From Propionibacteriaceae bacterium (GTDB lineage Bacteria > Actinomycetota > Actinomycetes > Propionibacteriales > Propionibacteriaceae), in contig JAUNRO010000078.1 of NCBI GenBank assembly GCA_030544185.1, positions 1 to 11,480 on the forward strand: a stretch of DNA of 11,480 nt. Direction: 5' to 3'. Positions 1-6,866 of this stretch are shown in pieces. Positions within the stretch are counted from its first letter, which is position 1. Each line of letters starts with the position of its first letter. The notes below the pieces were generated by a model. It did not search any database. It saw nothing but the letters and a program-made list of their open reading frames with translations, and was not told where the DNA came from. A program made the position numbers and the translations under genes.

Positions 1-73
1 CGTCCCGGCCAAGAAAGCCCCGGCCAAGAAGACGACGACCGCCCAGAAGACGGCCCCGGCGAGTTCCGAGTGA
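1..73 (+). CDS. topA: 3' end of DNA topoisomerase I (partial)
   Basis: Only the last 23 codons (frame from base 2) and the TGA at 71-73 are inside the window. The peptide is a low-complexity Lys/Ala/Pro/Thr tail (repeated PAKK blocks, then TTTAQKTAPASSE). Such tails are typical of the C-terminus of actinomycete DNA topoisomerase I, which uses basic repeats for processive DNA binding. No catalytic domain is visible, so the call rests on the tail plus the downstream tmk and holB, which commonly follow topA in actinomycetes. A histone-like protein with the same kind of tail is the main alternative. The gap to the next gene is only 3 bases, so the two are probably co-transcribed. Confidence 0.55.
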   Translation, partial: VPAKKAPAKKTTTAQKTAPASSE

Positions 74-76
74 CTG

Positions 77-1549
77 ATGGCCAGACACCCGAAGCGCCGG
101 GAGGCGGTGATCGAACCGGTCGGTGACGTCCGGCGGTTCGAGATGCCGTTCACGGCCGCGCCGGGGCGCTTGGTCAACCCGGAGATCGGGCTGCGCAGCA
201 TCTCGCTGCGCTCGGGTGAGTTCGCGCCCTACACGATGGACGTCACGGTCCTCGATGCGCCGGATCTGCGGCTCGTGCGGGCCGGGGTCTGGCTCGCCCA
301 CCGTGTCGTCGACGGTCGCGGCGAGTGGTATCTCGCGACCGACCGCTGGACCCCCTGGCTCCCGGCGGAGCGCGTCGAGCAGATGGGTGATGTCGACCTG
401 CCCGACGTCTTCGCCGATCTGGTCCGGCCGTTCCGGCGCGGTGCGGCCCTCGGGCCGGTGGCGGCGCTGACCTGCGAGCGCGAGGAGTTCGCCCTGCGCG
501 GGCCGTCCGCGGAGCTTGTCGCCGTGTTCCGCGACGATCAGGTCCAGGTCCGCTCCGGCGGCGTGGTGACCGCGAGCTATCGCGAGGTCACCCTGACCGG
601 TGTGGCCGGCCGGCTCACCGGAGCGCAGTTGGCCTGGCTGACCGAGGTGCTCTGCGGTGTGGGGGCCACCCGGGTCGAGGAGTTCCCGCCGCTCGCCCAG
701 CGGCTGGGGGCACCGGCGACCGGGCTCAGCGACGTCCCCGAACCGCGCGAGTGCCGGCCCGGCGACTCCCTGGACCGCGTCTGGGCCTTCCGTCTCGGGC
801 GCCGGATGCGGGAGCTCACCTATGGCGACCTGGCGCTGCGGGCCGAGACGCCGGGCGCTCACGACGACCTGGCCGCAACGCTGCGCGATATCCGGGCGCA
901 ATTGCGCGGGTTCGTGCCCCTCATCGATCGCAGCTGGGCGCGCGGCCTGACCGACGAGATCGACTGGGTGCTCGATGCCCTGGTCGCGACTGACCGCCTC
1001 GACCGCGTCCTCAACGGCGAGCGCTATCTGCGCCTGCTCGACCGGCTGATGTCGGCCACCCGGGCGCCGGCCCTCGGCGGGCACAGTGACAAGGCCGCCG
1101 GGACCGCGCTCAGCGAGCACTTCGGCCAGCGCCTCAGCGAGTTCCTAACCGCCGCCGACGCGCTGACCCCGGAGAGCGCCGACGAAGCCTGGCAGGCCGC
1201 GCGCACGGCCGCGGTCGCGCTCGGCGACAGCGCCCGGGTCCAGATCCGCCCCGGCGAGGGGATCCAGCGCATCGAGCGCCGGGCCGGCAAGCTCGCCCGG
1301 CGGCTGGGGGAATGCGTGCGGGGGAGTGAGGAGTACGCCGGACTGGACTTCGACCGGCTCACCACGAAGGAGGCCTTCGCCGAGGGCCGCCGCATGGAGC
1401 GGGTGTTCGCCGGGCAGCACGAGGCGCGGGTCGGGTTCCTCCAGCGGCTCCCTCGCTATCGCCGCGAGCTGGCGCGCACCGAACGACCCGCGGGGAAGCG
1501 CCCGCGGCGGACTCGCAAAGGCCGCAAGACCCGGCAGGGGGCACGATGA
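77..1549 (+). CDS. Diverged CYTH-CHAD domain protein
   Basis: 490 residues, ATG start 3 bases after the preceding stop, with no strong ribosome-binding site, which fits translational coupling. The first half keeps the skeleton of a CYTH (triphosphate tunnel) fold: residues 59-76 read LDAPDLRLVRAGVWLAHR, matching the usual 'DTpDlrL.raG..LR.R' strand-turn-strand. A second landmark is 'LGPVAALTCERE', like the 'L.PVa.l..R' of CYTH-CHAD proteins. The N-terminal ExExK triphosphate-binding motif is missing; the equivalent stretch near residues 20-25 reads RFEMPF. From about residue 262 (HDDLAATLRDIRAQLRGF) a CHAD-like helical domain follows, with many Arg residues at helix spacing. CHAD domains bind polyphosphate. 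The C-terminus (about 470-490) is a highly basic Arg/Lys tail. Family membership is my reading of weak similarity. If correct, CYTH catalysis is probably lost and the protein would be a polyanion or nucleic-acid binder. It overlaps tmk by 4 bases (ATGA). Confidence 0.65.
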   Translation: MARHPKRREAVIEPVGDVRRFEMPFTAAPGRLVNPEIGLRSISLRSGEFAPYTMDVTVLDAPDLRLVRAGVWLAHRVVDGRGEWYLATDRWTPWLPAERVEQMGDVDLPDVFADLVRPFRRGAALGPVAALTCEREEFALRGPSAELVAVFRDDQVQVRSGGVVTASYREVTLTGVAGRLTGAQLAWLTEVLCGVGATRVEEFPPLAQRLGAPATGLSDVPEPRECRPGDSLDRVWAFRLGRRMRELTYGDLALRAETPGAHDDLAATLRDIRAQLRGFVPLIDRSWARGLTDEIDWVLDALVATDRLDRVLNGERYLRLLDRLMSATRAPALGGHSDKAAGTALSEHFGQRLSEFLTAADALTPESADEAWQAARTAAVALGDSARVQIRPGEGIQRIERRAGKLARRLGECVRGSEEYAGLDFDRLTTKEAFAEGRRMERVFAGQHEARVGFLQRLPRYRRELARTERPAGKRPRRTRKGRKTRQGAR

Positions 1550-2157
1550 CGGGACTGTTCCTGGTGTTCGAGGGCGGCGACGGGGTGGGCAAGTCCACCC
1601 AGGTCGAGCTGCTCGCGCAATGGCTCACCGAGCGGGGTGAGCGGGTGCTGGTGACGCATGAACCGGGGGGGACGCCGGTGGGGCAGAAGTTGCGCCAGAT
1701 CGTGCTCGATCCCGGCTCCGGGGCGATCGACGCCCGCGCCGAGGCGCTGATGCTCGCGGCGGACAAGGCGCAGCATCTCTATGAGGTCGTGCGGCCCGCG
1801 CTCGTTGCGGGAATCACGGTTGTCTGCGACCGCTACGTCGATTCGATGGTGGCCTATCAGGGCGCGGGCCGGGAGCTCGGCACCGAGGAGATCGCCCGGC
1901 TCGCCGACTGGGCGACCGCGGGTGTGGTGCCCGATCTCACCGTCCTGCTCGATACCGATCCCGACCGCGCGGTGCACCTGAAGCCGGACCTCGATCGGAT
2001 CGAGGAGGCGGGGACGGATTTCCACCGGCGCGTGCGCGAGGGTTTCCTCGCCTGCGCCGCCGCCGCGCCCGAGCGCTATCTGGTGCTGCCGGCCCGGACC
2101 AGCATCGAGGGCATCGCGGAGCAGATCCGCGAGCGCGTGGCGGAGCTGCTCCCGTGA
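1546..2157 (+). CDS. tmk: Thymidylate kinase (dTMP kinase)
   Basis: Phosphorylates dTMP to dTDP with ATP, an essential cytosolic step of dTTP synthesis. The 203-residue length is normal. The P-loop is at residues 10-17 (GGDGVGKS), followed by the nucleotide-binding THEPGGT segment at 37-43. The substrate-binding DRY motif is at 95-97, within CDRYVDSMVAYQGAGR. Then come the LLDTDP strand and a LID-type region with 'DRIEEAGTDFHRRVREGF', the usual 'DR.E....FH.RVR.gf' of TMPKs. The ATG overlaps the stop of the upstream gene (ATGA), and its own stop overlaps the GTG of holB (GTGA), so the three genes form one translationally coupled operon supplying DNA replication. Confidence 0.97.
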   Translation: MTGLFLVFEGGDGVGKSTQVELLAQWLTERGERVLVTHEPGGTPVGQKLRQIVLDPGSGAIDARAEALMLAADKAQHLYEVVRPALVAGITVVCDRYVDSMVAYQGAGRELGTEEIARLADWATAGVVPDLTVLLDTDPDRAVHLKPDLDRIEEAGTDFHRRVREGFLACAAAAPERYLVLPARTSIEGIAEQIRERVAELLP

Positions 2158-3302
2158 CCGTGTGGGCGGAGCTCGTCGGGCAGGAACCGGCCGTCGCCGT
2201 GTTGTCCCGGGCCGTGGCGGGGGAGTCGCACGCGATGACTCACGCGTGGCTCGTGATCGGGCCGCCGGGCTCGGGCCGGTCGAACGCGGCGCGCGCGTTC
2301 GCGGCGGCCCTGCAGTGTGCCGAGGGCGGGTGCGGTGAGTGCCAGGCCTGCCGGACCTCGCTGTCGGGGGCGCACCCCGATGTCACCCTCGTGCGGACCG
2401 AGCAACTGTCGATCGGCATCGACGAGGTCCGCGAGCTGGTCCGCCGGGCGCAGATGAGCCCGACCCTGGGGCGCTCCCAGGTGATCGTCGTGGAGGACGC
2501 GGACCGGATCACCGACCGCGGCGCGGATGCCCTGTTGAAGAGCATCGAGGAGCCGGCCGCCAAGACCGTCTGGATCCTGTGTGCCCCGACCGCCGAGGAC
2601 GTGGTCGCGACCATCCGCTCCCGGTGCCGGCTGCTGACGCTGACCACACCACCGGACACAGCGGTCGCCCGGCTGCTGGTCGAGCGGGACGGGGTGGAGC
2701 CGGCGATGGCGGAGTACGCCGCGCGGGCCGCCCAGGGCCACATCGGCCGCGCGCGCAAGCTCGCCCGCGACGAGGAGGCCCGGGCTCGGCGCCGGGAGGT
2801 GCTGATGATCCCGAGCCGGCTCACCGGGCTGGGGCCGTGCCTGGACGCGGCGGCCAACCTCGTGGAATCCTGTGCCGCCGAGGCGAAGGCGGCGACTGCG
2901 GAGCTGGACCACCGGGAGCGTGCGGAACTGGAGGAGGCTCTCGGCTTCGGCACCAAGGGGGCCCGGCCCCGCCAGGCGGCGGCCGCGCTCAAGGCGCTGG
3001 AAGACCAGCAGAAGGCCCGCGCGAAACGGCTTCAGCGCGATGCGATCGACCGGGCGCTCACCGAGCTCACGGCCTATCACCGTGACGTCCTCAGCCTGCA
3101 GACCGGGGCGGGGGCACGGCTGATCAATCCCGACCTGGAACATCAGCTGACCGCCGCCGCGCGCAGCTCGACCGCCGAGGCCCCCATCCGCCGCATCGAC
3201 GCGATCCTTGCCTGCCGCACCGCGCTGGAGACCAACGTCGCACCCCTGCTCGCCGTCGAGGCCATGCTCATCGGCCTCGTGGAGGCGCAGCAGCCGGTCT
3301 GA
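2154..3302 (+). CDS. holB: DNA polymerase III subunit delta'
   Basis: Clamp-loader subunit of the replicative polymerase; helps load the beta sliding clamp. GTG start overlapping the tmk stop by 4 bases. The 382 residues follow the AAA+ clamp-loader plan. A Walker A-like loop lies at 36-43 (GPPGSGRS, with Arg in place of the catalytic Lys, as expected for a non-hydrolysing subunit). A four-Cys zinc module follows (C55, C60, C63, C66), then IDEVRELVRRAQ and the VIVVEDADRIT Walker B-like strand. Next come ALLKSIEEP and the SRC motif at 156-158. The C-terminal part is helical and should form the collar domain. A delta'/gamma-tau ambiguity exists in principle, but the length, the Arg in the P-loop and the position after tmk favour delta'. 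Confidence 0.95.
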   Translation: MTVWAELVGQEPAVAVLSRAVAGESHAMTHAWLVIGPPGSGRSNAARAFAAALQCAEGGCGECQACRTSLSGAHPDVTLVRTEQLSIGIDEVRELVRRAQMSPTLGRSQVIVVEDADRITDRGADALLKSIEEPAAKTVWILCAPTAEDVVATIRSRCRLLTLTTPPDTAVARLLVERDGVEPAMAEYAARAAQGHIGRARKLARDEEARARRREVLMIPSRLTGLGPCLDAAANLVESCAAEAKAATAELDHRERAELEEALGFGTKGARPRQAAAALKALEDQQKARAKRLQRDAIDRALTELTAYHRDVLSLQTGAGARLINPDLEHQLTAAARSSTAEAPIRRIDAILACRTALETNVAPLLAVEAMLIGLVEAQQPV

Positions 3303-3329
3303 CCCACGCCTGCGTCCCGTGCCCGGTCC

Positions 3330-3352
3330 CCGCGCGGCCCTGCCCCGCGCGG
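3330..3352 (+). terminator. GC hairpin after holB, possible terminator
   Basis: An 8-bp all-G/C stem, CCGCGCGG at 3330-3337 and again at 3345-3352, with a 7-base loop. The arm is itself a palindrome, so the two copies are both direct and inverted repeats. It begins 28 bases after the holB stop. There is no T-run behind it, so rho-independent termination is only a possibility; in GC-rich DNA such stems also arise by chance. Confidence 0.3.
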
Positions 3353-3439
3353 TGCCCGCCCGACTCCGACCCCGCTCCCGTTCCCGCGCCGTGTCGCTCC
3401 CACCGTCGGCGGGGCTGCGCTGCAACAATCGCTGGCAAA

Positions 3440-3477
3440 GGATCCTGGCGCGGACTCGCCAGGGCGCCTCCCGATCC
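3440..3477 (+). promoter_or_regulatory. Hairpin in the doxX leader region
   Basis: A perfect 7-bp stem, CCTGGCG (3444-3450) with CGCCAGG (3457-3463) and a 6-base loop, is bracketed by GGATC (3440-3444) and GATCC (3473-3477), which can pair as an outer stem. It ends about 30-40 bases before the doxX start, leaving the AAAGG ribosome site at 3493-3497 free. It could be a leader or attenuator structure or a read-through terminator. The rest of the 203-base spacer (3303-3505) shows no gene and no convincing -35/-10 pair. Confidence 0.3.
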
Positions 3478-3505
3478 GACTTCCCCTGCAGCAAAGGTTC
3501 CGCCC

Positions 3506-4234
3506 ATGAGTGCTCGTGAGACCCTGCCCCGGCCCCAGCTCGAGGACACCCAAGCGATGGACCTCGCCGAGGTCCAGGAGGGCCCGGACGCCGAGACCAC
3601 CGCGATCGTGCCCGCCCAGGACGACACCGTCGTCGTGCCGGCCCAGAAGGATGAGGAGACTTCCGGCGCCACCCGCGCGGAGGCCGTTGACGAGGCCGCC
3701 GTCGCCCGCGAGCGCCGGCGCGCCGAGCGGGACAAGGCGCTCGGCACCCGTCGCCCCGCCCCGGAGCCCGAGCCCGAGCCGGTCGTCGAGACCCAGCCGA
3801 AGCTGAAGCGCACCACCGACAAGTTCTTCGGCTCCTTCGGCCTGTTCCTGCTGCGCCTCGTCGCGGCGGCGATCATCGGCCTGCACGGCTTCGCCAAGGC
3901 GCTCGACATCACCGCCGTTCAGTCGATGCTCGCCAACACGGTCATTCCCGAGCCGGTGATCATGTCCTATGTGCTCACCGGTGCCGAGGTCGCGATCGCG
4001 CTCGCGCTGCTGTTCGGCCTGTTCACCCGCGTCGCCGGGTTCGGCCTGGCCCTGATCGGCATCGGGGCGCTCGTCTTCGTGCACTGGCTCACCAACCCGT
4101 TCGTCGGCAACACTCTCACCGGCGAGCTGGAGCTGCTGCTCGGCGCGGTCGGCCTGCTGTTCGTCTTCCTCGGTGGTGGCGGTTGGAGCGTCGACGCCGC
4201 CTTCCGCCGCCGCCGCGCGGCCGAAACCGCCTGA
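3506..4234 (+). CDS. DoxX-family membrane protein with long acidic N-terminal tail
   Basis: 242 residues; ATG preceded by AAAGG at 3493-3497 (8-base spacing). Residues 1 to about 105 are hydrophilic and charged, rich in Glu, Asp, Arg and Pro, with a PEPEPEP run near residues 89-95, and should be disordered and cytosolic. From about residue 106 comes a four-helix DoxX-type membrane domain: helix 1 at about 110-132 (FLLRLVAAAIIGLHGFAKAL), helices 2 and 3 at about 154-195 (GAEVAIALALLFGLFTRVAG, then a Gly/Leu-rich helix ending in VHW). Helix 4 is at about 204-226 and ends in the family-typical LGGGGWSVDAAF. The C-terminus is short and basic. DoxX-family proteins are small membrane proteins linked to redox or thiol stress in mycobacteria; no enzymatic activity can be read here. 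It stands as a single transcription unit between a hairpin leader and a strong terminator hairpin. Confidence 0.85.
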   Translation: MSARETLPRPQLEDTQAMDLAEVQEGPDAETTAIVPAQDDTVVVPAQKDEETSGATRAEAVDEAAVARERRRAERDKALGTRRPAPEPEPEPVVETQPKLKRTTDKFFGSFGLFLLRLVAAAIIGLHGFAKALDITAVQSMLANTVIPEPVIMSYVLTGAEVAIALALLFGLFTRVAGFGLALIGIGALVFVHWLTNPFVGNTLTGELELLLGAVGLLFVFLGGGGWSVDAAFRRRRAAETA

Positions 4235-4241
4235 GCCCTGG

Positions 4242-4251
4242 GGCGTACGCC
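4242..4251. repeat. GGCGTACGCC palindrome, copy 1
   Basis: Ten-base palindrome just before the doxX terminator stem, within the 14-base string CTGGGGCGTACGCC (4238-4251) that recurs at 5288-5301. Confidence 0.6.
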
Positions 4252-4257
4252 TCCGGC

Positions 4258-4290
4258 AATCGCCGGCCCGTCACCCGCGGGCCGGCGATT
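4258..4290 (+). terminator. Perfect 13-bp hairpin terminator after doxX
   Basis: AATCGCCGGCCCG (4258-4270) is the exact reverse complement of 4278-4290, with a 7-base loop (TCACCCG). It lies 24 bases after the doxX stop. The stem ends in ATT and is followed by TGCG, so the T-run is minimal, as is usual in high-GC actinomycetes. The AAT/ATT ends also allow it to work in the other direction, but no convergent gene is present. Confidence 0.75.
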
Positions 4291-4300
4291 TGCGTCCGAC

Positions 4301-4306
4301 TAGGGT
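4301..4306 (+). promoter_or_regulatory. -10 element of a leaderless promoter for the PSP1 gene
   Basis: TAGGGT fits the actinomycete TAnnnT -10 pattern. It ends 7 bases before the ATG at 4314, which would put the first transcribed base on or next to the start codon. It comes 10 bases after the doxX terminator stem, so a new transcription unit is expected here. No good -35 hexamer is seen; its expected position falls in the terminator arm. The AGGGTG at 4302-4307 could alternatively serve as a weak ribosome site. Confidence 0.45.
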
Positions 4307-4313
4307 GAACCTC

Positions 4314-5213
4314 ATGCGCTCCGTCATGGCCGTCACCTTCACCCCGCACGGGCGGCTGAGCTATGTCGATCCGGGCCCCTTCGAGGTGAGCGTGGGCGAT
4401 CACGTGTTGGTCCCCACCGAGTCGGGCCCAGAGGTCGCCCAATGCGTGTGGGCTCCCGAAGTGGTCGACGATGTGGCCGACGCCGACCTGCCCGTCTGCG
4501 CCGGGATCGCCGGCCCGGACGATCTCGCGCGCGATGCCGCCAACCGCAAGCGCCGCGCCGAGGTGCGCGTCGTCGCCAACCGGCTGATCCGGCGCCACAA
4601 GCTGCCGATGAAGGTCGTCGGCGTCGACTGGATCGACCGCAGCGACGACTTCGACCGCGGCGCGGTCATCTATTTCACCGCCCCCGGCCGGGTCGACTTC
4701 CGGCTGCTGGTGGGCGACCTCGCCCGCGCACTCAGCGCCCGCATCGACCTGCGTCAGGTCGGCACCCGCGATGCCGCGCGCCTGATCGGCGGCGTGGGAC
4801 ACTGCGGGCGCGAACTGTGCTGTTCGAGCTTCCTCACCGAGGTCGAGCCGGTCGCGCTCCGGCTCGCCCGCGAGCAGAACCTCACACCGAACCCCCTGGC
4901 GATCTCCGGGGCGTGCGGGAAATTGATGTGCTGTTTGAAATACGAGCATCCGCTCTATCTGGAGTTCACCAAGGAGGCCCCGCCCGTCGGCACCCGCGTG
5001 CTCACCGAGCAGGGCGAGGCCACGGTCATCGGGCACAGCGTGCCGTCCGACGAGGTGGTCCTGCGCATGTCCGCCACGGGCGAGGTCGCGCCCTGCAAGC
5101 GCGCCGATTCGTGTGCGGCCCGGCGTGCCTATGAGGCCGCTCAGGTCAAGGGCCGCAAGCCGCGCCGCCGGCGCGCCAAGACCGATGCCAAGACCGATCA
5201 GGACAACGGCTAG
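4314..5213 (+). CDS. PSP1 C-terminal domain protein (RicT/YaaT-like)
   Basis: 299 residues from the ATG at 4314. This start is chosen because the reading frame further upstream runs through the doxX end and the terminator stem; GTG 4305 and ATG 4326 are alternatives. The family signature is plain: CGRELCC at 164-170 and CGKLMCCLKYE from 201, seven conserved cysteines in the pattern of PSP1/YaaT, with QNLTPNPLAISGACGK between them. In Bacillus the homologue RicT (YaaT) works with RicA and RicF, binds Fe-S clusters and tunes RNase Y-dependent mRNA maturation and sporulation phosphorelay; the actinomycete role is not established. The C-terminal 25 residues are Lys/Arg-rich. In actinomycetes this gene commonly sits near holB, as here. 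Its stop TAG shares one base with the GTG of the next gene. Confidence 0.92.
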   Translation: MRSVMAVTFTPHGRLSYVDPGPFEVSVGDHVLVPTESGPEVAQCVWAPEVVDDVADADLPVCAGIAGPDDLARDAANRKRRAEVRVVANRLIRRHKLPMKVVGVDWIDRSDDFDRGAVIYFTAPGRVDFRLLVGDLARALSARIDLRQVGTRDAARLIGGVGHCGRELCCSSFLTEVEPVALRLAREQNLTPNPLAISGACGKLMCCLKYEHPLYLEFTKEAPPVGTRVLTEQGEATVIGHSVPSDEVVLRMSATGEVAPCKRADSCAARRAYEAAQVKGRKPRRRRAKTDAKTDQDNG

Positions 5214-6787
5214 TGCGGGTCCGCGGCGCGATCGCCTGCCTGGTGGCGTTGGCCCTGGCCGGCTGCGGCATAGGCGCCCCCTGGGATCTGGGGCGTACGC
5301 CCGGGGCGGAGGCCCCGGCCCCCACACGCACCCCCGGCCCGCCACCGACCTCGCCCGACCGGCCGTCCCCACCGGTCCCCGACGTCCGCCCGCCGGGGGT
5401 GACGACACCGCCGCCCGGGACGGGGCTGGCGCGCTATCGGGAGCAGCCGGTGCGTTGGGAGGACTGCCGGCACGACAACGGGACGTTCCACTGCGCCCGG
5501 GTGCAGGCGCCGCTGGACCGGGCCGACCCGGACGGCGACGCGCTGACGCTGTCCCTGCTCAAGGTGCCGGCCACGGCAGAGCCGCGACTGGGCACAATTT
5601 TCGTGAACCCCGGCGGGCCCGGCGAGGGTGGGACGGGCCTGGCGACACGGTTCGCGCGCCAGGGCCTGGAGCAATACGACATCGTGGGCTGGGATCCGCG
5701 GGGGACCGGTGATTCGACGCCCGTGGTGTGTGGCTCCGATGAGCAGCTCGATGAGTTCTTCGAGACCGACACCTCGCCGGATGATCCGAATGAGCGCCAG
5801 CAGGTGATCGAGATCAACCGGGAGTATGGCGCCGCGTGTCTGGCCGGCTCGGGACGGCTGCTGCACCACATCTCGACGATCGACACCGTCGCCGATCTCG
5901 ACCTGATGCGCGAGCTCGTGGGGGATGAGAAGCTCAACTTCTTCGGCTATTCCTATGGCACCGATATCGGCTCGCGCTATGCCCACCTGCACTCGGACCG
6001 GGTCGGGCGGATGGCGTTGGACGGTGCGGTCGATGTCACCGATTCGCGGGAGACGATCCAGGCGATGGGGTTCGACCGCGCGCTGGAGGCGTTCGCTGAT
6101 TGGTGCGTGGAACGGCGCTGCTCGCTGGGTGCTGACCGGGCGGCAGTGATCGGCTCGGTCACGGGGCTGTTCGACCGGCTCGATGCGGCGCCGCTGTCGG
6201 TGCAAGACCGGGACCTCACCCAGTCCCAGGCCGTCACCGGGGTGGTCGTCACGCTCTATGGCGCCGAGGAGGAATGGCGCTATCTGCTGGCCGCGCTCGA
6301 GCGCGCCCGAAACGGTGACGGGAGGCTGCTGCTGCAGCTGGCGGACTTCTATAACGACCGACGCGCGGACGGGGGTTATGGCACGCGCACGGTGGCCTTC
6401 AGCGCGATCCGCTGTCTTGATGAGGGCGATCACGGGATCGTCGCCACGGAGGAGGAGGCGGCCGAGGATGCGCAGAAGGCGCCGATCTTCGGGCCCTATT
6501 TCGGCGTGGACTATGTCTGCCCGACCTGGCCGGTGGCGCCCATCCCCAGACCGGAACCGGTGGTCGCCGCCGGTGCGCCGCCCATCCTGGTGATCGGCTC
6601 CACCGGCGATTCGGCGACGCCCTATGAGCACGCGCAGGCGATGGCCGAACAGCTCGACTCCGGCGTACTCCTCACCTATCGCGGTGCCGGCCACGGCGCC
6701 TATGGCGGGCAGTCCGCCTGTGTCAACAACGCTGTGGTCAGCCATTTCGTCGACAAGCCGAGGACGCGTCAGAAGACCTGCCGGTGA
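5213..6787 (+). CDS. Secreted lipoprotein alpha/beta hydrolase, TAP-like (tripeptidyl aminopeptidase/Hip1 type)
   Basis: 524 residues, GTG start overlapping the previous stop by one base (TAGTG). Residues 1-18 are a lipoprotein signal (basic MRVR, hydrophobic core, lipobox LAGC with Cys18), followed by a Pro/Gly-rich linker to about residue 80. The catalytic domain shows the oxyanion-side NPGGPGEGG motif, DIVGWDPRGTGDS, and the nucleophile elbow GYSYG with Ser247. The acid is Asp466 (GSTGDSATP) and the base His494 (GAGHGAYG). The last part matches the TAP-like C-terminal domain, including the paired cysteines of QSACVNN and the C-terminal KTC, probably a disulfide. Relatives are the Streptomyces Slp/Tap aminopeptidases and mycobacterial Hip1/CaeA, which cleave N-terminal peptides or ester/amide substrates at the cell surface. 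The substrate cannot be told from sequence. Tyr is encoded by TAT 14 times out of 15. Confidence 0.93.
   Translation: MRVRGAIACLVALALAGCGIGAPWDLGRTPGAEAPAPTRTPGPPPTSPDRPSPPVPDVRPPGVTTPPPGTGLARYREQPVRWEDCRHDNGTFHCARVQAPLDRADPDGDALTLSLLKVPATAEPRLGTIFVNPGGPGEGGTGLATRFARQGLEQYDIVGWDPRGTGDSTPVVCGSDEQLDEFFETDTSPDDPNERQQVIEINREYGAACLAGSGRLLHHISTIDTVADLDLMRELVGDEKLNFFGYSYGTDIGSRYAHLHSDRVGRMALDGAVDVTDSRETIQAMGFDRALEAFADWCVERRCSLGADRAAVIGSVTGLFDRLDAAPLSVQDRDLTQSQAVTGVVVTLYGAEEEWRYLLAALERARNGDGRLLLQLADFYNDRRADGGYGTRTVAFSAIRCLDEGDHGIVATEEEAAEDAQKAPIFGPYFGVDYVCPTWPVAPIPRPEPVVAAGAPPILVIGSTGDSATPYEHAQAMAEQLDSGVLLTYRGAGHGAYGGQSACVNNAVVSHFVDKPRTRQKTCR
5292..5301. repeat. GGCGTACGCC palindrome, copy 2
   Basis: In the lipoprotein linker, encoding part of GRTP with the codons CGT ACG. 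It shares 14 bases with copy 1. Confidence 0.6.
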
Positions 6788-6791
6788 GGCA

Positions 6792-6821
6792 TTGTCCACG
6801 GCGTGGACACGTGTATACAGT
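6792..6821 (+). promoter_or_regulatory. Promoter of the VOC-tetR operon
   Basis: TTGTCC (6792-6797) as -35 and either TATACA (6814-6819, 16-base spacer) or TACAGT (6816-6821, 18-base spacer) as -10. It starts 5 bases after the hydrolase stop and is the only AT-rich patch before the VOC gene. The predicted first base is near 6826-6828. The -35 to -10 space is filled by the palindrome described separately. Confidence 0.6.
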
Positions 6822-6828
6822 GTGGACA
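6793..6828 (+). promoter_or_regulatory. Probable operator: three GTGGACA half-sites over the VOC-tetR promoter
   Basis: TGTCCAC (6793-6799) and GTGGACA (6803-6809) form a perfect 7-bp-arm inverted repeat with a GGC centre. A third identical half-site, GTGGACA, lies at 6822-6828, directly downstream of the -10 and 19 bases from the second. An 8-bp palindrome TGTATACA (6812-6819) sits between them. The sites overlap the -35, the spacer and the likely transcription start, so a bound repressor would block the polymerase. The TetR protein encoded two genes downstream is the obvious candidate; that link is inferred. Confidence 0.6.
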
Positions 6829-6845
6829 TGAGTCGGAGTTCCTGA
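6828..6845 (+). other. Five-codon leader reading frame with hairpin (tentative)
   Basis: ATG at 6828 opens MSRSS and stops at TGA 6843-6845. The ATG lies 6 bases after the TACAGT -10, at the predicted first base of the transcript, so it could be read as a leaderless mini-gene. TGAGTC (6829-6834) and GACTCA (6844-6849) can pair into a 6-bp hairpin around it. Nothing proves translation; the spacing is the only argument. Confidence 0.2.
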
Positions 6846-6866
6846 CTCACGATTGAGGAGCGAATC

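Noticed and set aside
2076..3494. 472-codon minus-strand frame opposite holB
   Set aside because: Arg/Gly/Pro/His-rich shadow of holB, which has full clamp-loader motifs on the plus strand.
4173..4313. In-frame ATG at 4173 as start of the PSP1 protein
   Set aside because: It would overlap doxX by 62 bases and translate through the terminator stem; the family begins near MAVTFTPHG.
4116..5408. 430-codon minus-strand frame opposite the PSP1 gene
   Set aside because: It covers the doxX terminator hairpin and has no protein features; the plus-strand Cys motifs are decisive.
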